From: Myxococcales bacterium UBA1660
Lineage (GTDB): Bacteria > Myxococcota_A > Polyangia > Polyangiales > Houyiibacteriaceae
Assembly (NCBI GenBank): GCA_002320815.1
Contig: DCLA01000030.1
Span: forward strand, 27,485 to 91,484
DNA: 64,000 bases
Reading direction: 5' to 3'
The stretch's first letter is position 1. Each line of letters begins with the position of its first letter. Made by a program: the position numbers and the translations under genes. The notes beneath the pieces are model-generated. The model was not told the DNA's origin and did no database searches. It worked only from the letters and a program-made list of their open reading frames with translations. This document shows positions 1-8,869 of this stretch, one piece after another.

Positions 1-486
1 GAGCCGGTCCACGAGTGGCTCGCGCGCCTGGGCACCGCGACCCGGCCGACGACCCTGGGCGTCCTGCGCACCTACCTGACCCGCCACGGCGCCGGCCCGC
101 TGCCCAGCGAGACCGACGCCTTGGCCGGTCTACCCGAGCCCACCAACGACGGCCGCGGATGGCAGGGCACGTTCCGCCGCGGCTGGTTCGACCCGATCCT
201 GCTCCGGTACGCGCTCGACCGCATCGGCGGCGTCGCCGGACTCGCGCTCACCCACCTGGACGCGGCGGCGCGCGCGCCCGAGTGGCGCCAGGTGGTTCGC
301 CATCACGGAGCCGACGCCGACTCGCGCCTCGACGCCGCCACCCTCGCGCGAGTCCACTGTGAGCTGGAGGCCTTTCCGCGCGCGGAGGATCGCTTGGTGG
401 CGGTGACCGAGGAGCTCCTGGAGACGCCGGTTCGCATCGTCTCCCGGGGTCGCCCGGCCGCAGCCAAGGCGTGGCGTCAGGTGTGA
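1..486 (+). CDS. purA: Adenylosuccinate synthetase-like protein, C-terminal part
   Basis: The reading frame is open from the window edge to TGA at 484-486 and gives 161 residues. PurA joins IMP and aspartate with GTP to give adenylosuccinate in AMP synthesis. The family signature is visible at residues 22-32 (RTYLTRHGAGP, compare TTRVGAGPFPTE in the enterobacterial enzyme), followed by a WQGTFRRGWFD block, the ALTHLD block (compare LTKLD) and a terminal VRIVSRGR segment (compare the IISTGP end). The tail after LTHLD is shorter and more divergent than in the housekeeping enzyme, so it may be a PurA paralogue rather than the main copy. The 5' end lies outside the window. Its last 10 nt overlap the convergent gene at 477-1268. 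Confidence 0.75.
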   Translation, partial: EPVHEWLARLGTATRPTTLGVLRTYLTRHGAGPLPSETDALAGLPEPTNDGRGWQGTFRRGWFDPILLRYALDRIGGVAGLALTHLDAAARAPEWRQVVRHHGADADSRLDAATLARVHCELEAFPRAEDRLVAVTEELLETPVRIVSRGRPAAAKAWRQV

Positions 487-1268
487 ACCGACCAGGCCAG
501 GCGGGTGAGCCGCTCGGCCAGCGCGGTCCCCTGATCGGGTTCGAGGTAGTGGCTCCCCTCGAGGTAGGCGAAGACCCGACCGGTCTGGGCCAGGAGCTCG
601 GCGGTCGCCCCCTTGACCATGGCGAGCTCGTCGGGGCCCAGCTCGTCGACGGGGCGGAGCGAACTCCAGACGTCGAGCACGTAGCCCTCGGGATCGAAGG
701 CGTGGAGCCGACCGGGGCGCCCTTGGACCTCGGCGAGGAACGCGAGCACCGCGCGAAGCGCGAGCCCGGCCTGCGCCCGGACGGCGGGGTCGGGGTCGAA
801 GCCGTGGAAGCGGAAGTCGACTCCCCGCGCGGGGAAGGGCCGGGGCCGCGTGGCTCGGCGGGGTTCGAAGCCCGACGAGATGCGCTGGTGGTCGATGTCG
901 CCCAGGAGGTCGGCGAGCTGAGCGCGATCGAGGCGCCCCTCGCGGTGGCACCAACGCGCCCAGCGCTCCAGGAGCTGGAGGACCCGGCGGTCTCCGTAGC
1001 CGCCTCCGTCGAACTCCAGGTAGACCTCCTTGCAGGTGCTCAGGAGCCAGGTGTCGTCGTCGAAGGGCGGCCAGGGCCCGGGCATCTGACGCCGGGCCAG
1101 GAGCCAGACGCAGGCGGCCTGTTCGCGGCCCCGGGGGACCACGCCGGCGATGAACTCGGCGGCGAGCGCGATGTCTTCCGGGAGCGGGAGGGGGCGGCAG
1201 GGGACCATTCGACGCCAGGCGTCGCGGATCCACTGCGGGTCGGTGGTTCGAAGGGCGGAGCTCTGCAT
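477..1268 (-). CDS. Hypothetical protein
   Basis: I do not recognise this 263-residue protein. The ATG at 1268 is the first start that gives normal-looking protein; the frame continues upstream but becomes Arg/Pro/Gly-rich low complexity, as expected of antisense to a GC-rich gene. No signal peptide or membrane segment is seen. It is rich in Trp, Arg and Asp, with an acidic N-terminal half and an Arg-rich stretch near residue 140. It is followed on the same strand by nothing (its 3' end runs 10 nt into the convergent purA-like gene), and 62 nt upstream lies the end of the DUF962 gene, so the two may be co-transcribed. It appears to be soluble and cytoplasmic; function unknown. Confidence 0.6.
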   Translation of the reverse strand: MQSSALRTTDPQWIRDAWRRMVPCRPLPLPEDIALAAEFIAGVVPRGREQAACVWLLARRQMPGPWPPFDDDTWLLSTCKEVYLEFDGGGYGDRRVLQLLERWARWCHREGRLDRAQLADLLGDIDHQRISSGFEPRRATRPRPFPARGVDFRFHGFDPDPAVRAQAGLALRAVLAFLAEVQGRPGRLHAFDPEGYVLDVWSSLRPVDELGPDELAMVKGATAELLAQTGRVFAYLEGSHYLEPDQGTALAERLTRLAWSVHT

Positions 1269-1330
1269 GGCGCGGTCTTCGCGCCACGCAGGGCTCGGTT
1301 GCCCCGAAAGGCCCCTGCGAGCCGGGAAAC

Positions 1331-1849
1331 TCAGACGCCGGTGGCGGCGGCCGCGACGGCGCTGGCGGGCACCGGCTGCAGGTCGACCGGATCCTCGAGG
1401 CCGAGGGCCTCCAGGGGGTCGCCGGTCCAGAGCTTGCCGCGCACCATGTGGCTCCACATGACGAAGTCGGCGGTCAGGGACCAGAGCGGGTACTCGAAGG
1501 TCGCCGGCCGGTTGTGCTCGACCAGGAAGTGGCCGACCCACGCGCAGCTGTAGGCGAAGGCGACGCCGGGCAGGAAGGTGAGCGGAGCGCCGGCGGTGCC
1601 GAGGCCGATCATCGCGGCGACGTGGCCCAGGGGACGGCCCTCGGCCTCGGCCTCGATGCCGTGCTTCATGATGGCGGCGAAGCCGGCCATCGCGAGCGGG
1701 AACTTGAGCGGGTTGGTGACGGCGCTCGCGGCGACGGAGGCCAGGAAGCCCGAGGTCCCCATGAAGTGGAGGCGCCGGGAGCGCGCGTCGCGGTGCTCGG
1801 ACAGGTAGTAGGGCCAGAACTCTTCGAAAGACTTGATGCGGTCAGCCAT
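1331..1849 (-). CDS. DUF962 (Mpo1-like) membrane protein
   Basis: This 172-residue protein matches the DUF962/Mpo1 (yeast YGL010w) family: the N-terminus reads FEEFWPYYLSEHRDARSRRLHF, in which the paired His residues and the RRLHFMGT block are family hallmarks, and the second signature HFLVEHNRPATF lies near residues 108-119, followed by PLWSLTADFVMW. About four hydrophobic segments fall between residues 30 and 105. Yeast Mpo1 is an Fe(II)-dependent dioxygenase in phytosphingosine alpha-oxidation; bacterial members are uncharacterised, so a lipid-oxidation role is inference only. The ATG at 1849 has a good Shine-Dalgarno (GAGGAG six bases upstream). The gene sits 31 nt downstream of the kinase gene at 1881-3122 and is probably co-transcribed with it. 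Confidence 0.85.
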   Translation of the reverse strand: MADRIKSFEEFWPYYLSEHRDARSRRLHFMGTSGFLASVAASAVTNPLKFPLAMAGFAAIMKHGIEAEAEGRPLGHVAAMIGLGTAGAPLTFLPGVAFAYSCAWVGHFLVEHNRPATFEYPLWSLTADFVMWSHMVRGKLWTGDPLEALGLEDPVDLQPVPASAVAAAATGV

Positions 1850-1880
1850 GGGTCTCTCCTCTTTGCCTCGGGGGCAGCGG

Positions 1881-3122
1881 TCAGTCGTCGTCGTTGAAGG
1901 CTAGGACGAACTCCCCCTCATCGGGGATGTCCGGGTGACGCCGAGCGCGCGTCTGGGTCTGAGGCGGCTCCGAGAACGGAGGGGGAGTCGAACCGCCGAA
2001 GTCGTCCACGAACGCCTCGTCGAGCTCCGGGAAGCCCGAACCGGCGCCGGGGGCGACGGAGAACATGTCGAGGTCGGCGAGCAGCTCGTCGTGCTCGGCC
2101 TGGGTCACGACGCTCTCGTCGATGGGCTCTGGCTCGAGCACCTCGTCCACCTCCACCACGAAGGGCGGCGGGACGGTGCGGGGCGAGAGCGGCTCTTCCG
2201 AAGCGGGCGCGAGGGCGTCGATGTACCCGCGCAGGACCTCCGGTCCGGTGCGCAGGCGGAGGGTCTTGGCCAGGTTGGAGAGGGCCAGCTCGAGCTTGCG
2301 GAGGTCGCCGAAGCGCTTGCCGGGGTCCCGCTGGAGGCAGCGGAGGACAACGGCCTCGAGGGCCGCCGGGTAGTCCTGGTCGGTGCGACCCGAGGGCGCC
2401 GGCGGCGGCCCGGCGAGGACGGCGTTGACGTAGGTCATGCCGTCCCCGGGGTGCATGCGGACCCCGGTGGTCAGCTCGTAGAGGAGCACGCCCACGACGT
2501 AGAGGTCGGCCCGCCGGTCGCTCTCGTGGATGGCGGCGATGGTCTCCGGGGCGATGTAGCCCACGGTGCCCCGAATCCCGGCGTCGGCGGCCTTGAGCTC
2601 CCGGCGCTGGGTCGCGTCGGAGCAGATGCCGAAGTCGATGAGGCGCACCCGGCCGTCGCGGCCGAGGAAGATGTTCTCGGGCCCGAGGTCCCCGTGGATG
2701 AGCCCGACGTTGGAGCCCGCCTCGTCGGTGACGTCGTGGACCGCCTGGAGGATCTCGCAGAGCTGCAGGGCGATGGAGAAGACCACCTCCCAGCGCATCT
2801 GGCGGCCCATCTCGCGCTCCATGCGCCGAGCGGAGCCCAGGGTGATGCCCCGGAGTCGCTCCATGACGCAGAACCACTGGCCGTCGTCGTGACGCAGGTC
2901 GTGGATCGCCGGGAGCCCCGGATGATCCACTCGCGCCATCCAGCGCCCCTCGGCGCAGAACTCCTTCAGGAGGCGACGCTTCTCGGCCAGGTGCGGGTGC
3001 ATCCGCTTGATGACCACCTCGCGCTGGAAGCCGCCGTCGCCCCACTGTCGGGCGAGGAAGATCTCGGCCATCCCACCGGTGGCGATCTTCTCGAGGAGCT
3101 CGTACCGACCCAACCGTTCCAC
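1881..3122 (-). CDS. Serine/threonine protein kinase (PknB/Hanks type)
   Basis: A 413-residue cytoplasmic kinase. Domain order: kinase fold at residues 1-290, then an acidic, Pro-rich tail of about 120 residues. Visible motifs are the Gly-rich loop IATGGMAEIFLA (13-24), the ATP-anchoring Lys39 in VVIKR, the catalytic loop HGDLGPEN (143-150) with Asp145, and DFG at 163-165, followed by GTVGYIAPE. The catalytic loop carries Gly where HRD kinases have Arg and Gly where they have Lys (DLKPEN becomes DLGPEN), a variation seen in some bacterial kinases; activity is still plausible. I chose GTG at 3122 because it places LGRYELLEKI at the N-terminus as usual; the frame extends upstream to 3254 but would overlap the divergent kinase gene. 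The 115-nt gap to that gene should hold both promoters. No transmembrane segment is seen. Confidence 0.88.
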   Translation of the reverse strand: MERLGRYELLEKIATGGMAEIFLARQWGDGGFQREVVIKRMHPHLAEKRRLLKEFCAEGRWMARVDHPGLPAIHDLRHDDGQWFCVMERLRGITLGSARRMEREMGRQMRWEVVFSIALQLCEILQAVHDVTDEAGSNVGLIHGDLGPENIFLGRDGRVRLIDFGICSDATQRRELKAADAGIRGTVGYIAPETIAAIHESDRRADLYVVGVLLYELTTGVRMHPGDGMTYVNAVLAGPPPAPSGRTDQDYPAALEAVVLRCLQRDPGKRFGDLRKLELALSNLAKTLRLRTGPEVLRGYIDALAPASEEPLSPRTVPPPFVVEVDEVLEPEPIDESVVTQAEHDELLADLDMFSVAPGAGSGFPELDEAFVDDFGGSTPPPFSEPPQTQTRARRHPDIPDEGEFVLAFNDDD

Positions 3123-3237
3123 AGGCCGCGAATGATACAGCCACCTCTGGGTCGGCGAAAGTCGCTCACGTTGGATTTCCCACGGGTCCCGACACCGAGC
3201 CCCCGTCCCGCGGCCGAGCCTGGTATGGTCCCCGCCC

Positions 3238-4965
3238 ATGAAGGTCTGCCCCACCTGCGGCCTGAAGTACCAGGACGATCAGGACCGCTGTTTCGTCGAC
3301 AACGCGGCGCTGGAGAAGCAGGCCGACCCCTTCATCGGCCGGACCCTGGCGGGCCGCTACCTGGTGGAGACGCCCATCGGCGAGGGCGGGATGGCCACGG
3401 TCTATCGGGCCCGGCACACCCTGGTGGACCGCCCGGTCGCGGTGAAGATCATGGCGCCGAGCCTGGCGCGGAACGAATCGCTGAAGGAGCGCTTCCGCCG
3501 CGAGGCCAAGAACGCCGCCCAGCTCGCCCATCCGAACATCATCGAGATCTACGACCACGGCGAGACCGACGAGGGCGCCGTCTTCCTGGTCATGGAGCTC
3601 CTCGACGGAGCCCCGCTCTCGGCGATGGTCGCCGAGGGGCCGATGGATCCCGGGAAGGTGGCCAGCCTGGGTCTGCAGATCGCCCAGGGGCTCGCCCGCG
3701 CCCACGACTTCGACGTGATCCATCGGGACCTGAAGCCCGAGAACATCTACGTGGCCAACGCCGGGCCCGGCCGGGTCCTGGTGAAGCTCCTCGACTTCGG
3801 CATCGCGCGCTCGATGCACGACACCCGGCTGACCAACGCCGGCGAGATCTTCGGCACGCCCCGGTACATGGCGCCCGAGCGGATCACCAGCATCGACGCC
3901 GGGCCGGCGGCGGACCTCTACGCCCTGGGCTGCATCCTCTACGAGATGCTCACCGGGAAGGTCCCCTTCGATTCCGAGGAGATCACCGGCTTCTTCATCA
4001 AGCACATGCAGGAGCCGCCTCCGCGGCCCTCGGACACCGTGCCCCAGTGTCCGCGGCGGCTCGAGGAGCTGATCCTCGCGCTGATGGCCAAGAAGCCGGA
4101 GGAGCGCCCGGTCGATGCCCACCAGGTCATCAAGGAGCTCCAGGCCCTGGCGCCCAAATCGGGCCCGACGGCCGTGGCGCCACCGGCCCACACGCCGAGC
4201 CGACCGATCGCCGCGCCGACGCTGCCGCCGACCACCCTGGAGCGCTGGGCGCGCCGGACGGCGATCTTCGAAGAGATGCTGACCAAGGCCTTCCCCAGCG
4301 GGGCCGCGCCGCCGGCGGTCCAGAGTCTGCTCGGCGAGATCCGCGACACCCTGCGGCGGGTCCACGAGGTCCGGCACCAGGGTCTCAAGGAGCAGCGGAC
4401 CCTGGAGGCGCTGGAGCGCGACGCCCGGGACAACCGCGCCCGGCTCGGCTACGCGGTGCAGACCCTGGCCGAAGATCTCTCCCAGGCCCGCGAGGCCGCG
4501 CGCGCCGCGCAGGGCGAGGTGCAGCCCTACTTCGACGCCGACGATCAGGGCGAGAAAGCCTACGTCGCCGCCCACCAGAAGCTGCAGCAGATCGGCGGCT
4601 TCACCGCGCAGAGCGCCCCGGTCGAAGCCATCGCCAAGGCCTTCCGGGACGTGGCCGACGCCCTGGACCGCTGGTCGCTGTCCCAGGGGGCCGCGGAGAA
4701 GGCCCGCAAGTGGGTGGAGACCAAGAAGAAAGAGGTCGAGGACCTCGAGTTCCAGGTGAAAGCCCTGCGCACCAACCTCGAGCGCACGGAGACGGAGCAC
4801 GAGAAGCGCAAGGCCGAGTCGGAGAAGATCCTGGTGGAGGGCGGCGCCGCGGCGCAGAAGGGCGAAACCGAGCTCATCGAGCTCGCGGGCCGCTTCTGCG
4901 ATCAGCTCCGCTCCCGCCGTGAGCTCGGGCCGCTCTTCCAGCGGCTGGAGCAGGAGAGCGGCTGA
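3238..4965 (+). CDS. Serine/threonine protein kinase with N-terminal zinc-ribbon-like motif and C-terminal coiled coil
   Basis: A 575-residue protein. Residues 1-20 carry CPTCG (4-8) and Cys18, a half zinc-ribbon seen in many myxobacterial kinases. The kinase domain covers about 38-305: GEGGMATVYRA loop, AVKIM lysine, HRDLKPEN catalytic loop, LLDFGIA, and GTPRYMAPE. Both HRD and DFG are intact, so this should be an active RD kinase. Residues 315-345 are a Pro/Ala linker, and from about 400 to the end the sequence is rich in Glu, Lys, Arg and Ala with long helical stretches, which I read as a coiled coil used for dimerisation or partner binding. The gene is divergent from another kinase and 5 nt upstream of a nucleotidyl cyclase gene, which suggests the kinase and cyclase belong to one signalling unit. 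No membrane segment is seen. Confidence 0.9.
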   Translation: MKVCPTCGLKYQDDQDRCFVDNAALEKQADPFIGRTLAGRYLVETPIGEGGMATVYRARHTLVDRPVAVKIMAPSLARNESLKERFRREAKNAAQLAHPNIIEIYDHGETDEGAVFLVMELLDGAPLSAMVAEGPMDPGKVASLGLQIAQGLARAHDFDVIHRDLKPENIYVANAGPGRVLVKLLDFGIARSMHDTRLTNAGEIFGTPRYMAPERITSIDAGPAADLYALGCILYEMLTGKVPFDSEEITGFFIKHMQEPPPRPSDTVPQCPRRLEELILALMAKKPEERPVDAHQVIKELQALAPKSGPTAVAPPAHTPSRPIAAPTLPPTTLERWARRTAIFEEMLTKAFPSGAAPPAVQSLLGEIRDTLRRVHEVRHQGLKEQRTLEALERDARDNRARLGYAVQTLAEDLSQAREAARAAQGEVQPYFDADDQGEKAYVAAHQKLQQIGGFTAQSAPVEAIAKAFRDVADALDRWSLSQGAAEKARKWVETKKKEVEDLEFQVKALRTNLERTETEHEKRKAESEKILVEGGAAAQKGETELIELAGRFCDQLRSRRELGPLFQRLEQESG

Positions 4966-4970
4966 GGCCA

Positions 4971-6569
4971 ATGTCGAACGATCCCACCCGTACGCGCCTC
5001 GAGGTCCTCGAGGCGCGCGACCGTCTGAACCAGGCCGCCGACGAGGCCCTGGAGCTCGCCCTCCGGGACCGGCTCTCGCTCGGGCCGACCCTCCGGTCGT
5101 TGCTCCCGCTCCTGGCCTCCCACGCGAACGCGCATCAGGTCTGGGTCCGCACCTTCGACGAGGACCTCCAGCTCCGGGACTTCCGCTATGGCGGGGAGCT
5201 GCCCTTCGACTGCGACGCGATCCACCAGGCCACCGAGCGCGGGGACCGGCTCCAGCGACACCTCGGCGACGCCACCCTGGTAGCCCAACCCCTCGACGTG
5301 GCCGGCGAGCTCTTCGGCGCCGCCGGCGTGATCATCGAAGCCCACGCGAGCCCGGAGCGGGTCGCGGTGGTCGCCGGTCTCCTCGACGTGTGGTGCGAGG
5401 AGCTGGACAACTACCTCGCCTCCATCGCCCGGGCGCGCCACAAGGAGCGGATCGGGCGGGCCCTCGGCGAAGCCCTGGAAGAGCCGGTGCTCGAGGAAGG
5501 CGTGAACCGCGCGCTGGAGGTCCTGGGCGCCGAGGTGCCCTACGACGACCTCTTCTTGGTCTTCCGCCATCAGGACGACGCGCGCGGGTCGAGCCTGCAC
5601 TACCGCGTGGTCCAGGACGGGAAGCTCCTGCACGACTCGCGCTCGCCGGACATGGAGATCGACGACTTCGTACGCCTCCATGGGCCGAAGCTGATCTCGG
5701 GTGAGTCTCGCGAGCTCCTCGACCGCTTCGGCATCGCCGGGGGTCGCGAAGAGGTGCTCCTCGCCGGGGTGCGCGACCATCGACTGCTCGGTCGGCTGGT
5801 GGTCACCAGCAAGCACGGCGACTTCAACACCTACGACCGGGATCTGCTCGAGCGTTTCTCGAGCACCCTCCGCCGCCGGGTGGTGGACTTCAATCGGCAG
5901 TGGAAGCGGCTCACCCAGTTCTTCGCGCCCCCGGTCGCGCGACGGCTGCTGCAGCACGAGGACCACGTGGAGCGCTTCCTCTCGCCGCGGCTCCAGGACG
6001 TGGCCATCCTCTTCTGCGACATCTCCGGCTTCACGCGGATCAGCGAGCAGGTGATCAGCGAGCCCCAGCGGATCGGCGCCTTGGTCGACGAATGGAGTCG
6101 CCAGGCGGTCGACGCGCTCTGGGCCACCGGCGGCGTCTTCGACAAGATGGTCGGCGACTGCATCATCGGCCTCTGGGGCCCGCCCTTCTTCGAGGAGGAC
6201 CCGGCCACCCTCTGCCGCCGCGCGCTCGAGGCGGCCTGGACCATCCGCGACCTGACCCGCGCCATGGCGGACCACCCGGACTTCCCCGAGCTGCGGGGCC
6301 TGGACCCGGCCATCACCGTGTCGACGGGCGTCAGCTTCGCGCCGCTCTACGTGGGGCTCTTCGGACCCAACGAGGACTACACCGGGTTCAGCTCGGGGAT
6401 GAACAACACCGCCCGGCTCCAGGGCATCGCGCCGGGCGACGTGATCCTGTGCATGGAGTCCCTGGTGGACCATGTGGATCCGAAGCTCTTCGGCGAGCCC
6501 GGCGAGGCCGTCGTGAAGAACGTCGCCGAGCCCCTGCGCTTTCGCCCGCTGATTCAGGCGCCTGGCTGA
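4971..6569 (+). CDS. Adenylate/guanylate cyclase (class III) with N-terminal sensor region
   Basis: A 532-residue protein starting at ATG 4971, 5 nt after the kinase gene, with GAGG in the overlap region as ribosome site. The C-terminal 200 residues are a class III cyclase domain: LQDVAILFCDISGFTRIS contains the first metal-binding Asp, FDKMVGDCIIGLWG the second Asp and a Lys at the adenine-recognising position, and MNNTARLQG supplies the transition-state Asn and Arg. The Lys hints at ATP rather than GTP as substrate, but this is not firm. Residues 20-170 resemble a GAF-like domain and a second sensor-like block fills 170-320. It probably makes cAMP in response to a cytoplasmic signal, possibly with the upstream kinase as regulator. 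No transmembrane segments are visible. Confidence 0.88.
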   Translation: MSNDPTRTRLEVLEARDRLNQAADEALELALRDRLSLGPTLRSLLPLLASHANAHQVWVRTFDEDLQLRDFRYGGELPFDCDAIHQATERGDRLQRHLGDATLVAQPLDVAGELFGAAGVIIEAHASPERVAVVAGLLDVWCEELDNYLASIARARHKERIGRALGEALEEPVLEEGVNRALEVLGAEVPYDDLFLVFRHQDDARGSSLHYRVVQDGKLLHDSRSPDMEIDDFVRLHGPKLISGESRELLDRFGIAGGREEVLLAGVRDHRLLGRLVVTSKHGDFNTYDRDLLERFSSTLRRRVVDFNRQWKRLTQFFAPPVARRLLQHEDHVERFLSPRLQDVAILFCDISGFTRISEQVISEPQRIGALVDEWSRQAVDALWATGGVFDKMVGDCIIGLWGPPFFEEDPATLCRRALEAAWTIRDLTRAMADHPDFPELRGLDPAITVSTGVSFAPLYVGLFGPNEDYTGFSSGMNNTARLQGIAPGDVILCMESLVDHVDPKLFGEPGEAVVKNVAEPLRFRPLIQAPG

Positions 6570-6791
6570 GTTCCCCGGAGTCACCGGCGTGGGAGACCGC
6601 GTCTTCGGGTCGCCTAGAAGGGATGACGAGTCAGCTCGCCACGGGTGGTGGCGACATGAGTCGCCAGCAACGTAGCGTTCCGGTTTCACTGGACCCCCAA
6701 CGGGCCGATTTTAGAGACTTTTTCAGGCTCACCGCACTTGGCGCAGACCTTGCTCTCTGGTGGGGTCCCCCCCGCCCCCCGGAGTCCGCCC

Positions 6792-7064
6792 ATGATGCTC
6801 TCGTCTCGCGCCAGTCACGCCCGCCCCACCCCCAGCCAGGAAGTCTCCCTCCGCGAGACCGTCGCCGTCTTCCAGCGCGAGGTCGAGGCCCATGGGGTCG
6901 GTCCGTGCACCGTTCGCATCACCCGGCGCCGGGGTTGGCCCGATCCGCAGCCGGTCACCGAGGTCGTCGTTCAGGCCGGTGAGGTTGCGCTGATGACCCG
7001 GCATCGGGACGCACAACAAGCGGTTTTTCGCGCGTTTCAGGCGGTCTTGGACCGGATCGAGTGA
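6792..7064 (+). CDS. Small HPF/RaiA-like protein (tentative)
   Basis: A 90-residue basic protein. The second half (CTVRITRRRGW…TEVVVQAGEVALMT…DAQQAVFRAFQAVLDRIE) has the strand-strand-helix pattern of ribosome hibernation factors of the HPF/RaiA family, where a beta hairpin is followed by a D-x-x-x-A-[VI]-x-x-A helix. Family members of the short type are 95-110 residues, so the length fits. If correct, it would bind the 30S decoding centre and help silence ribosomes. ATG 6792 is preceded by GGAG; an in-frame start at 6738 would add a Gly/Pro-rich stretch without family resemblance. The gene stands alone, with 222 nt upstream and 144 nt downstream that hold no other gene. The family call is by pattern only. 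Confidence 0.55.
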   Translation: MMLSSRASHARPTPSQEVSLRETVAVFQREVEAHGVGPCTVRITRRRGWPDPQPVTEVVVQAGEVALMTRHRDAQQAVFRAFQAVLDRIE

Positions 7065-7208
7065 TCCCATTTGCCCGGGGCAAAGGGCCCACCCCCCGAT
7101 CTGGTGACGCGGGACAATTTGCCTGAGGAAGACTTGCGCGGTCCATGATCGATCCCTCAGGCTGTAGGTCCGGGGGGCGCTTCTCGCTTGCGCGCCACGG
7201 GGGGAGCC

Positions 7209-8813
7209 ATGGGCGAGAAGAGCAAATACCAGGGGGTCTGGGACATCCTCGTAGTCGACCACAACCTCGTCGACCGAGAGGTGGTCCGTCGCTCGCTCGC
7301 GCTCTCGAAGATGGAGACCCGCTTCCGCGAGGCGTCCGACCTGGACCAAGCGCGTCGCGCGCTGCACGCCGATCCGGCGTCGTGCGTGTTGGTGGACCTG
7401 TCGTTGCCCGACGGCGAAGGCCTGGAGCTCATCTCCGAGTTCCCGACCCTGCCCTTCATCGTCTACTCCGGCCGAGACGACGAGCCGACGACGCGCCGCG
7501 CCCGGGACGCGGGCGCCTACGACTATCTGATCAAGGGCGGGCTGGCGCAGGACTCGATCGAGCGCGCCATCCGCTACGCGATGGAGCGCAAGGCGCATCA
7601 GTCGGTGCTCCACCGGCTGGCCAACGAAGACCGGCTGGCGAGCCTGGGTCGCCTGGCGGCCAGCGCCGCCCACGAGATCAGCACGCCCATCGCCTACGTC
7701 TCCGCGAACCTCTCGGTGCTCAGCGACTCGAACCGGCAAGTGGAGACGCTGCTCCGCGAGCTCGGGGAGCTGAAGGACCCGCGAGTCGACGCGCTGATCG
7801 CCAGCCACCCGGTGACCCGGCGGCTCGGGGAGACTCATCGGCTCATCGACGACAGCAATGACGGCCTCGCGCACATCACGTCCCTGGTCGGCCAGATGCG
7901 CTCCTTCGCGCGTCAGCCCGACGCCAAGGAGCCTCCGACGACCATCGACCTGAACGCCGTGGTCAACGGCGCCTGTCGCCTCACCGGTCACGCCGTCTCC
8001 GTCCGGGCGCGGGTGGAGCGCACCCTGGCCCCGCGGCTCCCGCGGGTGGTGGGGCGCTCGGGCGAGCTGACCCAGGTGGTGGCCAACCTGCTCATGAACG
8101 CCGCCCAGGCGGTCGAACTCACGGTGCCCCGGAAGCGAATCTGGGTGCAGACCCGGGTCCGGGAGGGCGCGGTGGAGCTCGTGGTGGACGACGAGGGGCC
8201 GGGCTTCTCCGAGAAGGCGAAGCTCCGCGCGTTCGACCCCTTCTTCACCACCAAGCCCTCCGGCGAAGGCACCGGCCTGGGCCTGGCGATCGCTGGCGAC
8301 ATCGTCGAGGGTCACGGCGGGTCCATCCACGTCGAGGACCGGCCCGGCGGCGGAGCCCGGATTCAGGTGGTGCTCCCCGCGGCCGCCCAGCGGGTGAGCG
8401 GCGTGATGCGCAAGCTCCCGACGCCCGAGGAGGACGGGCACCTGAAGCTCCTGCTCATCGAAGACGACGAGCTCCTCCGGGAGGCCCTCTCGCGGGTGCT
8501 GCGACCCCACGAGGTCCTGGCCACCACCGCCGAGGAAGCCCTGGAGGCCATCGATCGCGGGCGGGAGTTCGACGCGATCTTCTGCGACCTCATGATGCCC
8601 CACGTCGACGGCCAGGCGGTCTATCGGTACCTCGAAGAGCACCACCCGCACCTCCTCGGGCGGATGGTCCTGATGTCCGGCGGCGCCGTGGACGACCGCA
8701 TGCGCTCCTTCGTTCGCACCATCGACAACCCCATGGTCCGCAAGCCGGCGAACCGCGCCACGCTCCTCGAGGCCGCGCGTCGCGCCTCGCGACGCCCCCA
8801 GCGGCTCGCTTGA
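7209..8813 (+). CDS. Hybrid histidine kinase: receiver - HisKA - HATPase - receiver
   Basis: A 534-residue soluble sensor protein. The first receiver domain (about 12-125) has its phospho-acceptor Asp in LVDLSLPDG and the conserved YSGRDD switch. A HisKA helix follows with the phospho-accepting His in ASAAHEISTPIAY, then an HATPase domain with N box (LMNAAQAV), G1 (DEGPGF) and G2 (GTGLGLAIA). A second receiver fills 415-530 with Asp in FCDLMMPHVDG. The family passes phosphate His to Asp, so this one protein could run an internal relay; the N-terminal receiver suggests input from another kinase. ATG 7209 is preferred over an in-frame start at 7188 because GGGGAG lies just upstream. It has no membrane segment and lies between the HPF-like gene and the cobalamin riboswitch. 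Confidence 0.92.
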   Translation: MGEKSKYQGVWDILVVDHNLVDREVVRRSLALSKMETRFREASDLDQARRALHADPASCVLVDLSLPDGEGLELISEFPTLPFIVYSGRDDEPTTRRARDAGAYDYLIKGGLAQDSIERAIRYAMERKAHQSVLHRLANEDRLASLGRLAASAAHEISTPIAYVSANLSVLSDSNRQVETLLRELGELKDPRVDALIASHPVTRRLGETHRLIDDSNDGLAHITSLVGQMRSFARQPDAKEPPTTIDLNAVVNGACRLTGHAVSVRARVERTLAPRLPRVVGRSGELTQVVANLLMNAAQAVELTVPRKRIWVQTRVREGAVELVVDDEGPGFSEKAKLRAFDPFFTTKPSGEGTGLGLAIAGDIVEGHGGSIHVEDRPGGGARIQVVLPAAAQRVSGVMRKLPTPEEDGHLKLLLIEDDELLREALSRVLRPHEVLATTAEEALEAIDRGREFDAIFCDLMMPHVDGQAVYRYLEEHHPHLLGRMVLMSGGAVDDRMRSFVRTIDNPMVRKPANRATLLEAARRASRRPQRLA

Positions 8814-8853
8814 CCACCGGCGCGGCGCCGGTCATCGTCCCCGCGATTCGAGT

Positions 8854-8869
8854 CGGCAGTTCGCTGCCG
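8854..8869 (+). other. Short perfect hairpin with UUCG loop ahead of the riboswitch
   Basis: Six base pairs CGGCAG/CTGCCG enclose TTCG, the most stable RNA tetraloop. It lies 40 nt after the hybrid kinase stop and directly before the conserved cobalamin riboswitch core. It may belong to the riboswitch's peripheral stem or close the upstream transcript; no run of T follows, so a classic terminator is unlikely. Confidence 0.5.

Noticed and set aside
1935..4922. Long plus-strand open frame (about 995 codons) covering both kinase genes
   Set aside because: It is antisense or out of frame to two clear kinases; composition is Arg/Gly/Pro-rich with no motif. Such frames are expected at high GC.
6570..6791. 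Promoter or small RNA in the 222-nt gap before the HPF-like gene
   Set aside because: I see a short GC hairpin (GTCGCCACGGGTGGTGGCGAC at about 6637) but no convincing promoter pair or terminator, so nothing is claimed.
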